Shown here piece after piece: positions 8,623 through 16,146 of a stretch of DNA of 41,963 bases. The stretch is taken from positions 1-41,963 of the forward strand of contig JBJEPX010000056.1 in the NCBI GenBank assembly GCA_051881455.1, in the 5' to 3' direction. This DNA comes from Fimenecus sp051881455 (lineage in GTDB: Bacteria; Bacillota; Clostridia; Oscillospirales; Acutalibacteraceae). The notes beneath the pieces were generated by a model that worked only from the letters and a program-made list of their open reading frames with translations, was not told where the DNA came from and did no database searches. How positions within the stretch are numbered: position 1 is the stretch's first letter; each line of letters starts with the position of its first letter. A program made the translations under genes and the position numbers.

Positions 8623-9858
8623 TTACTGATTTGTATCTCTCTGTTGGTCAAGCAAAGCCTTAACCTTAATGGGCAGACCGAAGAGATTGATAAAGCCTGC
8701 GGAGTCTGCTTGGTTGTAAGCGCCGCCATCCTCACCGAAGGAAGCCACATTTTCATCATACAGCGTGTAGGGTGAAGTAATGCCCGCGTTCATGACATTG
8801 CCTTTGTACAGTTTTACTTTTACATCGCCTGTAACGGTTTCCTGCGTTTTATCAACAAATGCGGAAAGTGCCTCGCGAAGGGGTGTAAACCACTGACCGT
8901 TATATACGATTTCGCCGAATTTCTGGGAAATAAGTTTTTTGTAGTGTTGCGTTTCTTTGTCAAGTGTAATCATTTCCAAAAGCTCGTGAGCTTTATAAAG
9001 GATTGTGCCGCCGGGGGTTTCATAAACGCCGCGGGACTTCATACCTACAAGACGGTTTTCAACGATGTCTAAAAGTCCGATGCCGTTTGCGCCGCCCAGC
9101 TCGTTGAGTTTTTCCACGATTGTAAGTCCGTCCATCTCTGCGCCGTCAATGGCGGTGGGAACGCCCTTTTCAAAGTGAATTGTAACATAAGTGGGCTTAT
9201 CGGGTGCCTGCTCGGGCGCAACGCCCAATTCAAGGAAGCCTTCTTTTGCATATTGCGGCTCGTTGGCGGGGTCTTCCAAATCCAAGCCCTCGTGGGAGAG
9301 ATGCCACACATTTTTATCTTTGGAATAGTTGGTTTCACGGTTGATTTTCAAGGGAATATTGTGCGCCTCGGCGTACTCGATTTCCTCTTCACGGGATTTA
9401 ATATCCCACTCACGCCACGGGGCGATGATTTCCATTTCGGGAGCGAAGGCTTTTAATGTAAGTTCAAAACGAACCTGGTCGTTACCCTTACCTGTGCAAC
9501 CGTGGCAAATTGCGTCTGCGCCCTCTTTCTTGGCGATTTCAGCAAGCCCTTTTGCAATGCAGGGACGCGCGTGGGAAGTACCCAAAAGGTAGGTTTCATA
9601 ATCCGCGCCTGCTTTCAGGCACGGCCAAATGTACTCCTCCACATATTCTTTTTTCAGGTCCAGCACATAGAGTTTGGAAGCGCCTGTTTTAATGGCTTTT
9701 TCTTCCAATCCGTCAAGCTCGGTGCCCTGCCCCACATCGCCCGAAACGGCGATAACCTCGCAGTTGTTGTAATTCTCTTTCAGCCACGGGATGATGATGG
9801 AAGTATCAAGCCCGCCTGAATATGCCAGAACAACTTTTTTAATATCTTTCTTATTCAT
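8623..9858 (-). CDS. argG: Argininosuccinate synthase
   Basis: ATP-dependent joining of citrulline and aspartate. The protein has 411 residues, the usual length. The N-type ATP pyrophosphatase P-loop AYSGGLDTS is at residues 13-21. Further conserved blocks include GTSHARPC and the GCTGKGNDQVRFE stretch. The start ATG follows CGGAGGAATACATA, a strong ribosome site. It is the first gene of the arg operon; a promoter lies about 60 bases upstream and an ArgR-type operator further out. The order argG-H-C-J-B-D-F places every step from glutamate to arginine in one transcription unit. Confidence 0.97.
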   Translation of the reverse strand: MNKKDIKKVVLAYSGGLDTSIIIPWLKENYNNCEVIAVSGDVGQGTELDGLEEKAIKTGASKLYVLDLKKEYVEEYIWPCLKAGADYETYLLGTSHARPCIAKGLAEIAKKEGADAICHGCTGKGNDQVRFELTLKAFAPEMEIIAPWREWDIKSREEEIEYAEAHNIPLKINRETNYSKDKNVWHLSHEGLDLEDPANEPQYAKEGFLELGVAPEQAPDKPTYVTIHFEKGVPTAIDGAEMDGLTIVEKLNELGGANGIGLLDIVENRLVGMKSRGVYETPGGTILYKAHELLEMITLDKETQHYKKLISQKFGEIVYNGQWFTPLREALSAFVDKTQETVTGDVKVKLYKGNVMNAGITSPYTLYDENVASFGEDGGAYNQADSAGFINLFGLPIKVKALLDQQRDTNQ

Positions 9859-9916
9859 TATGTATTCCTCCGAAAAGCGGTTTTGGAATTTACCGCTGAA
9901 AAATTTAACAAGCTAT

Positions 9917-9944
9917 ATTATACACGCTTTTTTACACAAATCAA
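9917..9944 (-). promoter_or_regulatory. Promoter of the arginine operon
   Basis: On the minus strand TTGATT (9944-9939), a 16-base spacer and TATAAT (9922-9917) form a near-consensus housekeeping promoter. The expected start is near 9910, giving a leader of about 50 bases before argG. Confidence 0.7.
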
Positions 9945-9973
9945 GGGATTTTGCATATTTTTTTCAAATTTTA

Positions 9974-9987
9974 TGAATTTTTATTCA
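9974..9987. promoter_or_regulatory. ArgR-type operator (ARG box)
   Basis: TGAATTTTTATTCA is a perfect palindrome in its half-sites and fits the known ArgR/AhrC consensus (TGNAT, four A/T bases, ATNCA). A weaker half-site TGAATAATTATAC follows at 10005-10017. It lies about 30 bases upstream of the -35 box rather than over the promoter. ArgR control is inferred from the match; no argR gene is in the window. Confidence 0.6.
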
Positions 9988-10053
9988 GTTTTTTGCATAT
10001 TTAGTGAATAATTATACGGAATTTATGCAAAATGATATGCATTGCATAAAAAT

Positions 10054-10089
10054 AACGGCTAAACAAGGCAATTTGCCTGTTCAGCCGTT
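10054..10089 (-). terminator. Terminator of the 586-residue membrane protein gene
   Basis: A 17-base stem AACGGCT...AGCCGTT with a short loop, followed on the minus strand by ATTTTTA. It lies directly after the stop codon at 10104. The near-symmetry means it could also stop transcription on the plus strand. Confidence 0.8.
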
Positions 10090-10103
10090 TTAATTATTGA
10101 TGT

Positions 10104-11864
10104 TTATTTAACCGCTTCAACGGGAATAATGCTGCCCGAAGCGTCTTTCAAAACCGTGAAAGTAATTGCATCGCCCGCATTAAGAATTACGACCTTTTCA
10201 GCCTGACTTACCGCAACCTTATAATACGGCTCTGCTTCGTTGAGTTTGATATAGAAATAAGTTTCGCCGCCTGTTATGACGCTGCGGATTTCAGCTACTG
10301 TTCCGCTGACATCAACGGTTTCCTTTTGAACGGTGGTATTGTCTTCCTCATTACCCATTGAGTCCACATCAATATTGACGCTTATGCCGTTCTTTTCAAG
10401 TTCTTCGGCATATTTGCTCATACACTCGGTAAGAGTTGAGCCTACGCCAACCACCGTTGACTGCTTGACATTAACCATGGCGTACATTTTTACAAGCTCA
10501 CTTGCATCTTTCAGCGCCATAAAATAGGTAGGCTCGCCGCTGACATTGAGAAGCAACGGGAAGGTTGCCTTGTAATTATACTGCTGAACCTTACCCTGTG
10601 CAGAGGTTCTTGCCGTTTCCTCCAAAGCACCCGAAACCTGATAATACTTTGCCTCTTTTGTTCTCTGATTTATAAGAACAAAGCCGATGATTGACTGGTC
10701 AGAGCTTATTGAGGTAATACCGGTATACATATAAACATCATCATTTAATGCAAGGTAGTTATAGCCCGAGCTTGTAATTTTAACATCGCTCTGACCTATA
10801 ATTGAATTTATAAATCCCTTGCCGTATTTTCCGTAAAAATTATACTGCTGATTGAGAATATTAGCAGAATACACTTGGTCAATCCACTGATACTCGTCAT
10901 CGGTTACAAATTTGTCGGTCTTAAGCTTTGTTTTGCCATCAAGGCTTGTGGAAATAAGTGTTGTTTCACCTGTGACGGAATCAACCAAAACTGCACCGAT
11001 AACATCAGTACCGCCGAAAAGTCCTATGGTTTTATCAAGAACGGGAACAATCCAATAAGGATTGCCGCTGTCATCAATTTCAAACGACGGTGTATCAAGC
11101 ATAAGTGTGGGATACTTAAATCTTACATGACGCAAAAGATATTCGTTGAAATGCTCTGCCGGAGAATACTTCATAGTATTTTCCAATCGTACGGTTTCCG
11201 CCTTTTGGGTGGTCATATCCACAATGATATATGCGGGAATTCCGTTTTTGGTATTTTTCATCCACTTGAATATATCGCCGTAATCAAGTGACTGAACACG
11301 GACAGGAGTTCCTTTATAGTTAATTTGTGTTGAGTAATAATCGTTTACAACGAACTGTGAAACATAGTCGGAAAGGTCGCCCAAGGCTCTCGTTGCAATA
11401 TTGCTGGACGAATCTTTATCAAGACGGGGAACGCTTGAGAAATCAATCTCCGCAACATCTGCGGCAAAATCTCCCTCTTTTACATCAATGATGTTATGAT
11501 AGGATTTTGCTCTGAAAATAACTGCACCGCTGAGATACCCCACCAAAACCACTGCCGCCAATACAAGCAGGAGAATTACAGGTATTTTCACCTTACTCTT
11601 TGCGTACTCCATATATTCAGGTCTGAAATACGCTCTTGATGCAATACCGAAAGCCGCAATGAACACAAAGATAACTACGGCAAGATAGAGATAAAGCTCA
11701 ATCGCTTTAAAATTAAGTGCCGGCAGCATAAAATAATAAAGAGCAGCGGCGGCAACAAGGGTTATAACAAGGCTGACGATAATTTTTTTTACCGTGCTTC
11801 CGCCGGGGTGCACCTGTGCCGTTCTTTTCTTATTTCCGCCGAAATCAACGTTAATAGGTTCCAT
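10104..11864 (-). CDS. Membrane protein with large extracytoplasmic domain, function unknown
   Basis: A 586-residue protein. A short cytoplasmic start is followed by three hydrophobic segments at about residues 26-47, 57-77 and 95-117, and then about 460 soluble residues that should lie outside the membrane. The stretch around residues 270-305 (YWIVPVLDK...GAVLVDSVTGET) resembles the YWIVPV...VDA.TGE pattern of PepSY-like domains, and the C-terminal 90 residues look like a small beta-barrel. I do not recognise a named family. It is a single gene with its own terminator, divergent from nothing, lying between nth and argG. A role in envelope processes is a guess from topology only. Confidence 0.75.
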   Translation of the reverse strand: MEPINVDFGGNKKRTAQVHPGGSTVKKIIVSLVITLVAAAALYYFMLPALNFKAIELYLYLAVVIFVFIAAFGIASRAYFRPEYMEYAKSKVKIPVILLLVLAAVVLVGYLSGAVIFRAKSYHNIIDVKEGDFAADVAEIDFSSVPRLDKDSSSNIATRALGDLSDYVSQFVVNDYYSTQINYKGTPVRVQSLDYGDIFKWMKNTKNGIPAYIIVDMTTQKAETVRLENTMKYSPAEHFNEYLLRHVRFKYPTLMLDTPSFEIDDSGNPYWIVPVLDKTIGLFGGTDVIGAVLVDSVTGETTLISTSLDGKTKLKTDKFVTDDEYQWIDQVYSANILNQQYNFYGKYGKGFINSIIGQSDVKITSSGYNYLALNDDVYMYTGITSISSDQSIIGFVLINQRTKEAKYYQVSGALEETARTSAQGKVQQYNYKATFPLLLNVSGEPTYFMALKDASELVKMYAMVNVKQSTVVGVGSTLTECMSKYAEELEKNGISVNIDVDSMGNEEDNTTVQKETVDVSGTVAEIRSVITGGETYFYIKLNEAEPYYKVAVSQAEKVVILNAGDAITFTVLKDASGSIIPVEAVK

Positions 11865-11922
11865 AAATTTTACCTCTTTCCATTTATTGCAAATAGTATA
11901 TCATATTTTATATGTAAAATAC

Positions 11923-11951
11923 AAGACGGAACAAATTCCTTGAACCGTCTT
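11923..11951 (-). terminator. Hairpin at the nth stop codon
   Basis: AAGACGG and CCGTCTT arms enclose a 15-base loop with partial inner pairing. The hairpin begins at the nth stop codon. The T run after it on the minus strand is weak (GTATTTTA), so termination may be inefficient. Confidence 0.45.
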
Positions 11952-12576
11952 AAAAAACCTGTTTGCAGTATTCTATTGCTCCGCAGGCTTCGCAGTTCGC
12001 CTTGCGTGCGGTGCACACCGCCCTGCCATGAAGCACACAGCGATGGCAAAAATCGTTGCTTTCCTCAGGGGGGAGTATTTTTCTAAGCTCCAGCTCTACC
12101 TTTTTGGGGTCCTTTGTATTTACAAGCCCCATTCTGTTTGTAAGGCGGATTAAATGAGTATCCGCAACCACGGCAGGTTTGCCGTAAACATCGCCTACAA
12201 TCAGATTAGCTGTTTTTCTGCCTACGCCCTGCAAGGTTATAAGCTCCTCGACCGTATCGGGAACTTTTCCGCCGAAACGGTCACGAACGCCCTTTGCCAT
12301 TTCTATTATATCTCTCGCCTTGCCGTGATAAAATCCGCAGGAATGAATAATACTTTCCACATCAAGCACATCGGCATTGCAATAATCGTCAAGCGTTTTA
12401 TACTTTGAAAAAAGCTGTGGAGTTACAAGATTCACTCTTGCGTCCGTACACTGTGCAGACAGCCTTGTTGCCACAAGCAGTTCAAAGGGATTGTTTGCAG
12501 TAAGAGAGCAAACAGCCTTTGGATATTCATTTTTTAGTGCTTCAACAAGCAAAGCCGCCCGTTCTTTTTTAGTCAT
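11950..12576 (-). CDS. nth: Endonuclease III
   Basis: DNA glycosylase/AP lyase that removes oxidised pyrimidines in base excision repair. The protein has 208 residues. The helix-hairpin-helix LQGVGRKTA contains the catalytic lysine K121, and the catalytic aspartate is D139 (VADTHLIR). The [4Fe-4S] cluster ligands C188, C195, C198 and C204 have the exact C-x6-C-x2-C-x5-C spacing. The ATG begins three bases after the stop of the upstream HTH gene, so the two are probably translated together. All catalytic residues are intact. Confidence 0.95.
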   Translation of the reverse strand: MTKKERAALLVEALKNEYPKAVCSLTANNPFELLVATRLSAQCTDARVNLVTPQLFSKYKTLDDYCNADVLDVESIIHSCGFYHGKARDIIEMAKGVRDRFGGKVPDTVEELITLQGVGRKTANLIVGDVYGKPAVVADTHLIRLTNRMGLVNTKDPKKVELELRKILPPEESNDFCHRCVLHGRAVCTARKANCEACGAIEYCKQVF

Positions 12577-12579
12577 GGC

Positions 12580-12804
12580 TTACTCCGGATAATTCATATT
12601 TTTCGGCAACCCCAAAAGATAATCCGCCGACACATTGAAATAATTGCAAAGCGCAACAATATCATGCAAAGAAGGCTCTGTTGTGCCCGTTTCCATAAAC
12701 GAAACCTTACGCTGAGTAATACCCAACGCATTGGCAAGGTCCTTCTGCGTTATGGTGGGAATCTTTGCACATCTTAAATATTTTAACCTCTCACTGAAAT
12801 TCAT
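12580..12804 (-). CDS. Small XRE-family helix-turn-helix regulator
   Basis: A 74-residue Cro/C1-type DNA-binding protein made of the HTH domain alone. The recognition region reads TQKDLANALGITQRKVSFMETG, followed by PSLHDIVALCNYFNVSADYLLG, the usual end of HTH_3 domains. The first part (LRCAKIPTITQKDLA) is typical. GAGGGTG lies before the ATG. It is immediately upstream of nth with a three-base gap, so it may control this pair or itself. The target is unknown. Confidence 0.88.
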   Translation of the reverse strand: MNFSERLKYLRCAKIPTITQKDLANALGITQRKVSFMETGTTEPSLHDIVALCNYFNVSADYLLGLPKNMNYPE

Positions 12805-13086
12805 AATACACCCTCAAATCGACGGTTTTTAGCCGTTTTAAAACAAGTGCTGATATTCTATCATAAAAAAATGATTTTAGAAAGATGTAGAATAAAAATA
12901 ACTATACAAAGTTTTACGTGATTTTTTGTGAGGTTTTACAAAGCTTTTCAACAATATGTGCATAGATATATATTAACTATACTTCAAATTTATGTTAATT
13001 AAGTCACTGTGTTGCGCTTTTTCGGTTGTTTTTTACAATCGGCAGATATATAATATAAATAAGAATTTGATAAAGGAATGATTTTT

Positions 13087-13587
13087 TTGAAAAAAGAAAT
13101 AAACATAAAAGAACTTTCGGGAAATTTCGTAAAAATGATCAGCGAGGATTGGGCACTGCTCACGGCGGGAGAAAATGACTGCTTCAATACGATGACCGTA
13201 AGCTGGGGAGGAATAGGCGAGCTTTGGGGAAAAGATGTTTGCTTTGTATTCGTACGCCCCCAGAGATACACATATCAGTTTATGGAAAAGTACGACAGAT
13301 TTTCTCTTTCGTTCTTTGGCGGTGAATTCAAAAAAGAGCTAGGGCTTTGCGGCAGTAAATCAGGCAGAGATATTGACAAAGTCGCCGAAACAGGGCTTAC
13401 ACCCGTAATTTTGGGCGAAACGGTGGGTATTGAGCAGGCAAAGGTTGTTGTTACAATGAAAAAGCTTGCGTATCAGGATATAAATCCGAAAGGTTTCATT
13501 GATGAAAGCATTATGAACAATTACAAGGCGGCGGATTTTCACCGCGTATATGTTGGTGAAATCGAAAAAGTGTATATTGAAGAATAA
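13087..13587 (+). CDS. Flavin reductase-like (FMN-binding split barrel) protein
   Basis: A protein of about 166 residues of the flavoredoxin/flavin reductase type. NTMTVSWGG near the start and VRPQRYTYQF are the typical FMN-phosphate contacts, and KELGLCGSKSGRDIDKV is the conserved middle block of this subgroup. An ATG at 13078 is in frame but directly touches the AAAGGA ribosome site (13072-13077); the TTG at 13087 has the correct nine-base spacing and is preferred. The family usually binds FMN and reduces flavin or serves as an electron carrier; the partner is not shown. It is a single gene just upstream of the T-box leader. Confidence 0.85.
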   Translation: MKKEINIKELSGNFVKMISEDWALLTAGENDCFNTMTVSWGGIGELWGKDVCFVFVRPQRYTYQFMEKYDRFSLSFFGGEFKKELGLCGSKSGRDIDKVAETGLTPVILGETVGIEQAKVVVTMKKLAYQDINPKGFIDESIMNNYKAADFHRVYVGEIEKVYIEE

Positions 13588-13600
13588 TTAAAAAAAATTG

Positions 13601-13629
13601 TTGACATTTGTTTTTTTTAGTGATACACT
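13601..13629 (+). promoter_or_regulatory. Promoter of the T-box/trpXYZ unit
   Basis: TTGACA (13601-13606), a 17-base spacer and TACACT (13624-13629), preceded by TGA as an extended -10. This places the start of transcription near 13636, just before the T-box leader. Confidence 0.75.
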
Positions 13630-13635
13630 TTTAAA

Positions 13636-13912
13636 AAACAAGCCAAGCAAACCTATGATAAAGAGTAGTAGCTGTTATTTAAGCGTTTAAAGAGAGCCGG
13701 CGTTGGTGTGAGTTCGGTAACGGTAATTTCAGTGAATGGACTTTTGAGGGCAAACCGAAACACATTTGTGGATTAGGGGCGACGGAGGGCAACCGTTAAA
13801 GTGCCAAGTGTATGATTGTACACGGTGAGAGCGCATTAAAGATGCGAATTTGGGTGGTACCGCAGGAAATTCAGCCTGTCCCATATTTTTGGGGGCAGGC
13901 TTTTTATTTTTC
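13636..13912 (+). ncRNA. T-box leader, tryptophan type (specifier UGG)
   Basis: A tRNA-sensing riboswitch that lets transcription continue when uncharged tRNA is bound. Visible elements in order: AAAGAGTAGTAG and AGAGAGCCGGCGTTGGTG of Stem I; the specifier loop GTGAATGGACTTTTGAG near 13732-13748, where UGG (Trp) follows GAA as in other T-boxes; the T-box proper TTTGGGTGGTACCGC at 13849-13863; and the terminator arms AGCCTGTCCC (13873-13882) and GGGGGCAGGCT (13891-13901) followed by a T run. The specifier matches the tryptophan-importer-like genes downstream. The tRNA-end pairing base is U (TGGT), which would meet the usual G73 of tRNA-Trp only as a wobble pair. Confidence 0.88.
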
Positions 13913-13931
13913 TCAAAAGGAGATATATACT

Positions 13932-13970
13932 ATGGCACTTTTTACAAAGCGATGGCGGCTTTCAAATTAA
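13932..13970 (+). CDS. Twelve-codon ORF after the T-box terminator
   Basis: ATG at 13932 with an excellent ribosome site (AAAAGGAG, nine bases upstream) and a TAA at 13968; it would encode MALFTKRWRLSN. It is the first ribosome site after the leader, while trpX has its own site 50 bases further on. The peptide has one tryptophan codon. It may be a short leader peptide, or the start of a lost gene that once followed the T-box. No function is claimed. Confidence 0.4.
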   Translation: MALFTKRWRLSN

Positions 13971-14034
13971 AAAAGTATAAGTGTAAAACAATTCTTAACC
14001 ATAAATTTTTTTAATTTTGAAAGGAATAATCACT

Positions 14035-15129
14035 ATGAAAAAATATATTGCAATTTTACTCGTTTTAGTTTTAACCATCACCTGTTTTACAGCTTGCGGA
14101 AAAAATGCGGCTGACACAGAAAGCAAAAAGGTAATCGGACTTCTTTACGACGCAGGTCAGGATTCATCAACAACCGCTATTGCCGAAGCAAAAGCATACC
14201 TCGATGAAAAAGGAATCGCATACAAAGAATACACCGGAACAACGGCCGACGAAGTAAGTCTTGCGGTTGACGCCGCTATTGCAGATAAGGTTGCAGCAAT
14301 TTTCACTCCTACTGATAACACAATTATGGCTGCCGAACTTGCAATTTACGAAAAGCTTGCCGATGCAGGTATCCCCCACTTCACAGGCGCGGATTCATTT
14401 GCTCTTAACGGTGCATATCTCGGCTACGGTGTTGACTATGCTAACCTTGGTAAAGAAACTGCGAATATGGTTGCAGAAATTTTACTTGACGGCAAAGCCC
14501 CCGCAACCCTTCCCGTTAAAACATTTGATAACGGTACTGCAACAATCAATACTGAAATCTGCGCTAAACTCGGCTATAATCTTGACGATATGAAAGCAAA
14601 ATATGAACCTTACTGCCAAGCAATAAAAGAAATCACCACAGGCAATGCTTTTGAAGACGGTACACAAAACATTCCCGCAGCCGCTCTCAAATCAGGCACA
14701 ATCGGTTCAGACAACCCCACACAGACATTTGCCGTAGGCATTTGCAATTTCGTTGATGACGCTTCACTTAATCAGATAGTAAGCAACATTAAACTTCAGC
14801 TTGACACAATCGGAAAAGAAAAGAATGTTGCTTTCATCATTAAATATGATAACTGCAACGCAGACTCAAATGTATTAAACCAAATTATTGCCGGATTCAA
14901 TGCCGACAAGGTTGACCTTATGGTCGGCGTTGCCACTCCCGTTGCAATGGCAATGCAGTCCGCTACGGAAGATAATCAAATTCCCGTTGTTTTCGCGGCA
15001 GTTTCCGACCCCGTAGGCACACAAATCGTTGCTTCAAACGAAAACCCCGGCAAAAACATTACGGGCACATCCGATTTCCTCGACACAAAAGCAATTTTCA
15101 ATCTTATTATCGCAACAATCGGCGCATAA
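14035..15129 (+). CDS. trpX: TrpX-like ABC importer lipoprotein with swapped domain halves
   Basis: A 364-residue substrate-binding lipoprotein (lipobox FTAC, C21). The ATG at 14035 has AAAGGA at the right distance; a TTG 18 bases earlier is in frame but lacks one. The family (ABC_sub_bind, TrpX) is recognised from ATPVAMAMQSAT, PVVFAAVSDPVG and NITGTSD (residues 300-346) and from FTPTDNTIMAAE and GYGVDYANLGKETA (residues 90-145). In usual members the first set lies in the N-terminal half and the second in the C-terminal half; here the order is reversed, with a linker at about 195-230. It probably presents tryptophan to the TrpYZ membrane complex; ligand inferred from the Trp T-box. Confidence 0.85.
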   Translation: MKKYIAILLVLVLTITCFTACGKNAADTESKKVIGLLYDAGQDSSTTAIAEAKAYLDEKGIAYKEYTGTTADEVSLAVDAAIADKVAAIFTPTDNTIMAAELAIYEKLADAGIPHFTGADSFALNGAYLGYGVDYANLGKETANMVAEILLDGKAPATLPVKTFDNGTATINTEICAKLGYNLDDMKAKYEPYCQAIKEITTGNAFEDGTQNIPAAALKSGTIGSDNPTQTFAVGICNFVDDASLNQIVSNIKLQLDTIGKEKNVAFIIKYDNCNADSNVLNQIIAGFNADKVDLMVGVATPVAMAMQSATEDNQIPVVFAAVSDPVGTQIVASNENPGKNITGTSDFLDTKAIFNLIIATIGA

Positions 15130-15148
15130 TCAATTCTGATAAATTCGG

Positions 15149-15184
15149 CAGAACAGATAATCCGTGCAAGGGTTATCTGTTCTG
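15149..15184 (+). promoter_or_regulatory. Strong hairpin between trpX and trpY
   Basis: A perfect 12-base stem CAGAACAGATAA/TTATCTGTTCTG with a 12-base loop. There is no T run after it (TATCTGTAAAAAAA), so it is not a classic terminator. It may protect the 3' end of a trpX transcript and so raise binding protein over membrane parts, a common arrangement in importer operons. Inferred. Confidence 0.6.
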
Positions 15185-15213
15185 TATCTGTAAAAAAATA
15201 AGGACGGAACGAT

Positions 15214-16146
15214 ATGGATTTAAACTCTATTCTGAGCTTAGGTGAAAACGCATTACAGTTGGGACTAATAAGTTCACTTACGGTTTTAGCATTGTTTTTA
15301 AGTTATTCAATGCTGAATGTTTGTGACCTTTCAACTGACGGATGCTTTACTCTCGGCGCAACGGTAGGTGCGGTTGTGGCGATTGCAGGTCATCCCGGTT
15401 TATCGATTCTTGCGGCTATGGCGGCAGGTGTAATATCGGGATTTGTTGTTGCTTTTCTTCAAACCAAAATGGGTATCAACAGTCTTCTTGCGGGTATCAT
15501 CGTCAACACGGGGCTTTACTCCGTGAACATTGCCGTTATGGGTAATTCGTCGCTTTTAAATATGAACAGAACAACAACTGTTTTCACGCTTTTAAAAGAC
15601 AAGCTTAGCGGCACGGCATTTGAAAAAGAATACACATTGATTATTGCGTTTATTGCAGTTGCCCTTGTTGTTATTTTCCTTTCCCTATTCCTTAAAACAA
15701 AGCTCGGGCTTGCAATCCGTGCAACGGGAAACAACCCCGATATGGTTCGTTCTTCCTCTATTAACCCTGTATTTACAACTATTGTAGGACTTTGTATTGC
15801 AAACTCCTTTACGGCACTTTCCGGCTGCTTGCTTGCTCAGTCACAGAAATCCGTAAATATTGATATCGGTACAGGTATGGTGACTGTTGCTCTTGCTTCT
15901 CTTCTCATAGGCGGTGTATTCCTCGGAAAAGGTAAAATTCCGTTAAGAGCAATCGGCGTTGTTTTAGGCTCGATTATTTTCAGATTTATATACGCCGTTG
16001 CACTCAGATTTGATATGCCCGCTTATATGCTTAAACTTATTTCTTCTGTTATTGTTATTATTGCAATATCCGCCCCCTATCTTAAATCGCAGTTTCCTGT
16101 TATTAAAAGGCGTATATTCCTTTCCCGCAGAAAGGAGGCAAAATAA
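15214..16146 (+). CDS. trpY: ABC transporter permease (TrpY-like)
   Basis: A 310-residue permease of the branched-chain-amino-acid/BPD_transp_2 type with about eight to nine hydrophobic segments. Early motifs (LNVCDLSTDGCFTLGATVGAV, MGINSLLAGIIVNTGLYSVN) are typical of the permease paired with ABC_sub_bind lipoproteins. AAGGACGG precedes the ATG at 15214. The stop TAA overlaps the ATG of the ATPase gene (TAATG), showing coupled translation. With trpX and trpZ it forms an importer controlled by the tryptophan T-box. Confidence 0.88.
   Translation: MDLNSILSLGENALQLGLISSLTVLALFLSYSMLNVCDLSTDGCFTLGATVGAVVAIAGHPGLSILAAMAAGVISGFVVAFLQTKMGINSLLAGIIVNTGLYSVNIAVMGNSSLLNMNRTTTVFTLLKDKLSGTAFEKEYTLIIAFIAVALVVIFLSLFLKTKLGLAIRATGNNPDMVRSSSINPVFTTIVGLCIANSFTALSGCLLAQSQKSVNIDIGTGMVTVALASLLIGGVFLGKGKIPLRAIGVVLGSIIFRFIYAVALRFDMPAYMLKLISSVIVIIAISAPYLKSQFPVIKRRIFLSRRKEAK

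Noticed and set aside
13601..13912. Trp operon-type leader-peptide attenuator instead of a T-box
   Set aside because: There is no Trp-rich frame before the terminator, while the Stem I motifs and the GGTGGTACCGC T-box sequence are present.
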